Shown here one piece after another: positions 59,759-64,000 of a DNA stretch of 64,000 nt. Under the pieces are notes generated by a model. The model saw nothing but the letters and a program-made list of their open reading frames with translations. It was not told where the DNA came from and searched no databases. The position numbers and the translations under genes were made by a program. The stretch is from Armatimonadota bacterium (lineage in GTDB: Bacteria > Armatimonadota > Fimbriimonadia > Fimbriimonadales > Fimbriimonadaceae), in the NCBI GenBank assembly GCA_018268315.1, contig JAFDWU010000004.1, positions 27,421 to 91,420 of the forward strand. The letters are read 5' to 3'. How positions within the stretch are numbered: position 1 is the first letter of the stretch; each line of letters starts with the position of its first letter.

Positions 59759-60251
59759 TAAGCGCGTCTTCGGATGTTCAAAGTTCCGCTACCTGGCGAG
59801 CGAAGCCAGAGACATCTTGCTATCTCCGAAGAACAGAGCTTTTATGGACCGCCACCGAGCGGTTTGCGACGAGTGCGCAGCTTATGAGAACGATCTCTAC
59901 TGCGGTCTGAACTTCCTTGGAACGTACAACCTGGACGTCGATCTTGACGGCACTCGGTTCGTTAATCGTGTTATGCGACGGCTCCATATCTTCCGGGCCC
60001 GAGACACCCTTCGCTATTGGTCGCCCGCCCTTATGGGCGCTGGAATCGCCGCGATTACCATCATGCTGACCATCCATCTGGTGGTCCAAGGAGCGATCTC
60101 GCCCCAGTACTCTGGAAGCAGCTTCGCCTCTACCCACAAGAGCAACAAGCTATTTCCTTTATTGAATTTGCAGAGTCAACTGCGCCATAGTCCTAAGGGA
60201 GATGCAGATGGCTCGTACCACCCCTTGCTTCTACGAAATTACAACCCGTAG
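59748..60251 (+). CDS. Zinc-finger anti-sigma factor (ZAS)
   Basis: 167 aa from TTG 59748, overlapping the sigma stop by 11 bp. The N-terminus carries HRAVCDEC (His-x3-Cys-x2-Cys), the ZAS zinc motif that holds and inactivates an ECF sigma. One transmembrane helix (LMGAGIAAITIMLTIHLVV) places the sensor region outside. It presumably releases the sigma factor on envelope stress or redox change. The TTG start is chosen by frame and overlap. Confidence 0.82.
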   Translation: MKLSKRVFGCSKFRYLASEARDILLSPKNRAFMDRHRAVCDECAAYENDLYCGLNFLGTYNLDVDLDGTRFVNRVMRRLHIFRARDTLRYWSPALMGAGIAAITIMLTIHLVVQGAISPQYSGSSFASTHKSNKLFPLLNLQSQLRHSPKGDADGSYHPLLLRNYNP

Positions 60252-60260
60252 GGCCACTCT

Positions 60261-61814
60261 ATGAAAGCATGGAAGCGCGTCCTTATTGGCGTTGCTTTTG
60301 GCGGATTGCTTCCCCTCCTCTTTCATCCGGCATCTCGAAACTACTTCGACGCTATCTGGCGGCCAAGAAATGCCTACAGCTCGATTCGACTGCCGGCTGA
60401 TAACAGTGGGCACATGGACCCTGGTCAGCCCAACACCGTTGACGACGCCAGCCTATGGGCGTTGATAGCGATGGAGCGGCTCGAATCGGAAGGACTTTCG
60501 CCAGACGAGATCAAGACCACCCTCGCCGTAATAAGCGCGGCCGAAAAGCGGGACATGGAAAACGGATACTGGCCGCAAATCGAGGCCGTCCTCTATTGGT
60601 CCGACCGGCAGCAGAAGAAAGCTTTAGAAAAGTGGCAGCGAGCTGCAACTTGCCTGCGGTGGAACGACGGGCAGAGCACAATGCTTATTCAGGCTGCCGA
60701 CAAGCTTGCGAAACGCACGGGCGCCCGCCAGAGCTGGCAACTGGCCCGCGTCTACTTTGGACGATCGGTTGCCGCTGTTGATCTTATCGAAAGCTTTGCC
60801 GAACGTCGCGTTCTCGACGGCGTCTACCCCACCGAAACTGCCACGCTGAGAATGCGGTACCTCACGTTGCTAAACGGCAATTTGATCCGCCAATTCGGAA
60901 GATCGTACGCAATTTCGAACCGCGGCGCCGAGATTGTTCGAAGAGCATGCCAACCAAACCGACTTCCGCTCGATACGACCCCAAGGCAATACTTGACCTA
61001 CAGCCTTCAGTTCTTTAACGACTTGCGCTTAGCGGGTCTGCGCGAGGAATCAGTTAGCGCCAAGCAGAAGTACGACGAAACCGAAAGCTGGCAGGCTCTT
61101 ATAGGAGGCGAGATCGGTAGCGAGCCGCGTAACCTGGCTTACCTAAGCGTCGTATATGCGACGTTACCGGGAGCACTTGCGCTTGGAGGCCTCTTTGGGG
61201 GGTTGTTGTGGCTTCTTGGAACCTGGATTCGGCGCACTCCAATCGGTGAGACGTGGTTTGAAAGCCCGTACATCTTCTTTCTGGCAGCAGTAACCGGTGT
61301 GATTTGTTGGCTGTTTACCGGTGTGATTGAGGCGAGCATCTCGATTCCCTTATGCCTTGCGTTCCTTGCCATCCGTCCGCGCAAGGTCCGATCACGCCCA
61401 AGCTACGAATTCGGGCCGACTTTTATTGTGACGATGTACGTTCTTGGCCTCTTAGTGCTGATCTTTCAGAGCGTTTACTGGATTCTTCTTTCACCCGCCG
61501 CGGTGCAGGTGCTTCCCCATTTAGATTGGAATGAAGAGGCAATCGGCTCGAGCGCTTTCATGGGAATCGCCGCCATGATCCTTGCGCTTGCCATTCTTAG
61601 CTGCCCGTGGTTTGCCTATACGAATCGGACCCGGCCATCACAGGTATTTGCAGGCGCCATGATCCAACTTGGGAGCTTTGTCTTCACGATCGGCATCATG
61701 CTTGCGATCATTTTTGGCGGAATTTGCATCTATAAAGACCGCGATTTACAAGTCACTTTAGCGGAGATAGTGCAGAACGAGCCCCAGCATTACTATATTC
61801 AGCGGCTCCATTGA
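60261..61814 (+). CDS. Polytopic membrane protein of the sigma operon
   Basis: 517 aa. One N-terminal helix (VLIGVAFGGLLPLLF), a large soluble region with TPR-like pairs (residues about 60-300; for example WQRAATCLRWNDGQ), then seven or so C-terminal membrane helices. It follows the anti-sigma gene by 9 nt and is likely co-regulated or a sensor partner. No known family. Confidence 0.65.
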   Translation: MKAWKRVLIGVAFGGLLPLLFHPASRNYFDAIWRPRNAYSSIRLPADNSGHMDPGQPNTVDDASLWALIAMERLESEGLSPDEIKTTLAVISAAEKRDMENGYWPQIEAVLYWSDRQQKKALEKWQRAATCLRWNDGQSTMLIQAADKLAKRTGARQSWQLARVYFGRSVAAVDLIESFAERRVLDGVYPTETATLRMRYLTLLNGNLIRQFGRSYAISNRGAEIVRRACQPNRLPLDTTPRQYLTYSLQFFNDLRLAGLREESVSAKQKYDETESWQALIGGEIGSEPRNLAYLSVVYATLPGALALGGLFGGLLWLLGTWIRRTPIGETWFESPYIFFLAAVTGVICWLFTGVIEASISIPLCLAFLAIRPRKVRSRPSYEFGPTFIVTMYVLGLLVLIFQSVYWILLSPAAVQVLPHLDWNEEAIGSSAFMGIAAMILALAILSCPWFAYTNRTRPSQVFAGAMIQLGSFVFTIGIMLAIIFGGICIYKDRDLQVTLAEIVQNEPQHYYIQRLH

Positions 61815-61938
61815 TATATACTTGGGGGGATCGGGAACGGATTCACGGCTTTTGATACTTGCGGATTGTCCTTGCGACCTACACCCAAGCTGCTACGAAA
61901 ACGGGCTTTCTGAGCTATTTAACCGGTCAAGGACAATA

Positions 61939-62334
61939 ATGAACACGAAAACTCTCTATGTAGGAAATCTTCCCTACTCCAGCGGCATTAACGACATCAT
62001 GGATCACTTCGGGGAATACAACCCGGTGAACGTGCGAATCGTCGAAGGCCGTGGCTTTGCATTCGTCGACGTCGATGCAGATCGATTCGAGGAAGCAATC
62101 GACAAGCTGAATCAATCCCAGATGGGTGGGCGCAAGCTCAGCGTCTCCGAAGCTCGACCTCGAACTGAGGGCGGCGGCGGTGGTGGCGGCGGTCGTCGCG
62201 AAGGCGGCGGCGGTGGTTACGGCGGTGGCGGCGGTCGCTCTGGTGGCGGCGGCGGTTACGGCGGTGGCGGTGGCTACGGCGGTGGCGGCGGTGGTCGCTC
62301 TGGTGGCGGCGGCGGTGGTCGCGGCCGACGCTAA
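61939..62334 (+). CDS. Glycine-rich RRM RNA-binding protein
   Basis: 131 aa from ATG 61939. One RNA recognition motif: RNP2 LYVGNL near residue 6 and RNP1 GRGFAFVDV near residue 38. The second half is repeated Gly runs with Tyr/Arg spacers (GYGGGGG and GGRSGGG units), as in bacterial and cyanobacterial cold-inducible RNA-binding proteins. It is suited to RNA chaperoning or condensate formation. Ends in RGRR. Confidence 0.9.
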   Translation: MNTKTLYVGNLPYSSGINDIMDHFGEYNPVNVRIVEGRGFAFVDVDADRFEEAIDKLNQSQMGGRKLSVSEARPRTEGGGGGGGGRREGGGGGYGGGGGRSGGGGGYGGGGGYGGGGGGRSGGGGGGRGRR

Positions 62335-62338
62335 GACG

Positions 62339-63913
62339 TCATTCTCCCGATAATCGGGAGAACCTAAATTCCGCCACGGTCCAACCAAGGCGCTCATAAA
62401 GGTTAAACTCGCCGCCTAGGCTTTTCGCAAACATACTAATGATTCGAAGACCTAGGCGGCCGTTTGCTTCATAACCCGGCGGCACCGTATCGCCGCTGTT
62501 CGAAACCCACAAATAAACCTGATCCTCGCTCTGCTCGATCGTCACGTGGATTTCTCCCTCATCGCTGACCTCAAATCCGTGCTCAACGGCATTCTGAATC
62601 AGCTCGTTCATCACCAGGGCAACCTGAGTGGCCTGCGCCATCGCGAGGTGTATTTCGTCCCCCTTGCCGCTGACCTTGAACTGAATATGCTTCTCGGGCC
62701 TAATGAGGGAGTTCTGCTGGTATTGCACCAGCATGTTCGCAATCTCTCTTACTCCAACGTGGTCTAGATCCTCTCTGCTCAGGAGGTCGTGCACGGCGGA
62801 GATAGCGAGGATTCGCGCAACCGAGTCGTCCAGCGCCTCCTCCAAGTCCTTGTACTTACCAAATCGGCTTTGCAGCCTTAAAAGGGATGCAATTTGCTGA
62901 AGGCTGTTCTTGACCCGATGGTGCATCTCCTGCATCAGGGTTGTCCTCACCTGAAGCCTTGCATGTTCGATGGAAACGGCGGCCTGCTTTGCGAGCGTCT
63001 CAAGAGCTCTCACCTCGTCGGCAGAGAACTCGCGCACGACCTCGGTGTAGCAGCTCATTACGCCCACCGGCCTTTCGTGTATGAGGAGTGGCACGCAGAT
63101 CATTGAGCGCAGGCCCTGCTCGCGAGCTAGGTCGTGGCCAATGTAGCTCTCTTCCTCAAGCACGTCCGCCACGATGACCGGCTTTCCGAGGTCAATCGCG
63201 CGTCCGGCGATGGATTGCCCAAGCTTGATGGCGCCTTTGCGTTGGTACGCCCTTGCGGGCGCCTGGGTGGCGCGGAGCACGAGTTCACCTCGCTCAGCGT
63301 CTAGCAAGCGCACCGTGCACACTTTGTAGTTGAATTGGCTCGCGGTGAGGTTCACAAGGAGCTGAAGGATTTCCTCAAGGTAAGGCGAAGTATCGAGCGT
63401 CTTGGAGACCTCGCTCAAGGCTTCAAGCCGACTGCTTTGATTTCCAAAGCGCGCGGCGCGGCGGTAGCCTTCAAATAGCTTAGCGAGGTCGTGCGCCAGC
63501 TTCTCAAGTTCATGCTTCTCCTTGGCGGCAAAGTTCTGGTGATTCTCCCACCGAAGAAGAATCACCCCTAGGTCTGCGTTGAAGGCCCTGAGGGGGAGTG
63601 CCGCCGCAGATTCATATTCGCGGTCATCCAGGCCGCTTACTTTCATGAAATTGGGATGCTTTGCCGCCCCAGACGGCAAGAACTTAGGCGTCCCCGATTC
63701 AAAAACTGAGCCGCATAACCCAACACCCTTGCCGAGCCGAACCCGCGTGCTGGCGGTGGGCATATTGCTGCTGTAACCGAGCACCAGCTTTTCGTCCGCT
63801 GCGGCGACGTACATCTCCACCGAGTCGGCAGAGGTGTGCTCAATCGCGTAGTGGCCGAGCTCAACAATCAGCTCTTCTTCGGACGTGGCGCTGAGGGCAT
63901 CCAGCAACTCCAT
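62339..63913 (-). CDS. Two-GAF, HisKA_2 sensor histidine kinase
   Basis: 524 aa cytoplasmic sensor with no membrane helix. GAF domain one spans about residues 15-125 and GAF two about 165-320 (a GQSIAGRAIDLGKPVIVAD segment and SMICVPLLIHERPVGVM). The HisKA_2 helix carries MHHRVKNSLQQ (His331/332). HATPase_c boxes: N-box NELIQNAVEHGF (436-447), G1 NSGDTVPPG, G2 GRLGLRII. It senses a small ligand, light via bilin or redox, and signals to a response regulator encoded elsewhere. Confidence 0.93.
   Translation of the reverse strand: MELLDALSATSEEELIVELGHYAIEHTSADSVEMYVAAADEKLVLGYSSNMPTASTRVRLGKGVGLCGSVFESGTPKFLPSGAAKHPNFMKVSGLDDREYESAAALPLRAFNADLGVILLRWENHQNFAAKEKHELEKLAHDLAKLFEGYRRAARFGNQSSRLEALSEVSKTLDTSPYLEEILQLLVNLTASQFNYKVCTVRLLDAERGELVLRATQAPARAYQRKGAIKLGQSIAGRAIDLGKPVIVADVLEEESYIGHDLAREQGLRSMICVPLLIHERPVGVMSCYTEVVREFSADEVRALETLAKQAAVSIEHARLQVRTTLMQEMHHRVKNSLQQIASLLRLQSRFGKYKDLEEALDDSVARILAISAVHDLLSREDLDHVGVREIANMLVQYQQNSLIRPEKHIQFKVSGKGDEIHLAMAQATQVALVMNELIQNAVEHGFEVSDEGEIHVTIEQSEDQVYLWVSNSGDTVPPGYEANGRLGLRIISMFAKSLGGEFNLYERLGWTVAEFRFSRLSGE
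62342..62362. terminator. Hairpin at the end of converging genes
   Basis: Perfect 9-bp stem TTCTCCCGA / TCGGGAGAA with loop TAA. It lies within the last codons of the kinase gene and just past the RRM stop; no T tract follows, so termination is uncertain. Confidence 0.5.
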
Positions 63914-63938
63914 TGCTTTGTTAGCTTATCCTGGCACG

Positions 63939-64000
63939 ATGGCAGTTGTGCTAATTCTGTCGTTCGCAAGCAGGCGCTGGCTCAAGGCGGTTATCTGCTC
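63939..64000 (+). CDS. Possible gene start (cut by window end)
   Basis: ATG 63939 opens a frame reading MAVVLILSFASRRWLKAVIC to the window end, divergent from the sensor kinase with a 25-bp gap. Too short to identify. Confidence 0.3.
   Translation, partial: MAVVLILSFASRRWLKAVIC

Noticed and set aside
62160..62330. Tandem GC-rich repeats resembling a repeat array or CRISPR
   Set aside because: They are in-frame Gly codons of the RRM protein's glycine-rich tail, with no spacers.
1..64000. tRNA, rRNA, CRISPR array, transposase or integrase genes
   Set aside because: I looked through the gaps and gene products and saw none; a tRNA scan would settle the tRNA question.

Overview
This window is bacterial chromosome, GC-rich (about 60% in lines I counted). 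It has dense, often 4-bp-overlapping genes, frequent GTG/TTG starts and AG-rich Shine-Dalgarno sites. It holds ten PEP-CTERM-tailed secreted proteins with short C-termini ending in RRRK-like tails, MurB and amidase (so peptidoglycan), a protein resembling planctomycete DUF1598, and multihaem cytochromes. Together these suggest a free-living Gram-negative-type environmental bacterium, most likely Armatimonadota (Fimbriimonadia-like). That placement is inference from gene style; no rRNA, tRNA, CRISPR, prophage or transposase is visible.

Layout. 1-16 kb is core housekeeping: a histidine kinase tail, hypothetical-tsaB-murB, a CtlX-type hydrolase, the reverse operon asd-amidase-DUF423, assorted esterase/DinB/YCII/LolA-like genes, a membrane-DUF4129-DUF4350 set and a Cys/Met-metabolism PLP enzyme. 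17.6-27.7 kb is an accessory region of PEP-CTERM proteins (seven here, one pair a tandem duplication, one with thioester-domain signatures) mixed with small membrane and secreted proteins, clear terminators and an intergenic repeat. 27.8-38 kb carries two methyltransferases, a polytopic membrane protein, an ArsR-SRPBCC fusion regulator with its operator over its own -10 box, an epimerase, a large TPR protein and a retropepsin-like protein.

38-48 kb holds an eighth PEP-CTERM protein, then a lower-GC papain-like peptidase between two identical 22-bp repeats. Next is a respiratory module: NrfD-like membrane subunit, four-cluster ferredoxin and 4-CxxCH cytochrome on the minus strand, divergent from a membrane-anchored 7-CxxCH cytochrome. 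A papain lipoprotein, a trypsin-like PEP-CTERM protease and a tenth PEP-CTERM protein follow. 48.4-55.2 kb is the most striking locus: a fatty-acyl desaturase divergent from a tightly coupled six-gene operon (FAD amine-oxidase-like protein, DUF1365, cyclopropane-fatty-acid synthase, peroxiredoxin-like protein, DUF1295 reductase-like protein, second CFA-type methyltransferase). It looks like a membrane-lipid modification pathway. Its first gene appears to start at a non-canonical ATT codon.

55.2-64 kb contains a tandem pair of paralogous membrane proteins, a methyltransferase, DUF1289, YjbQ, an ECF sigma/zinc anti-sigma/membrane-protein operon, a glycine-rich RRM RNA-binding protein and a two-GAF HisKA_2 sensor kinase. 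No exosortase gene is present, so sorting of the PEP-CTERM proteins depends on genes elsewhere.
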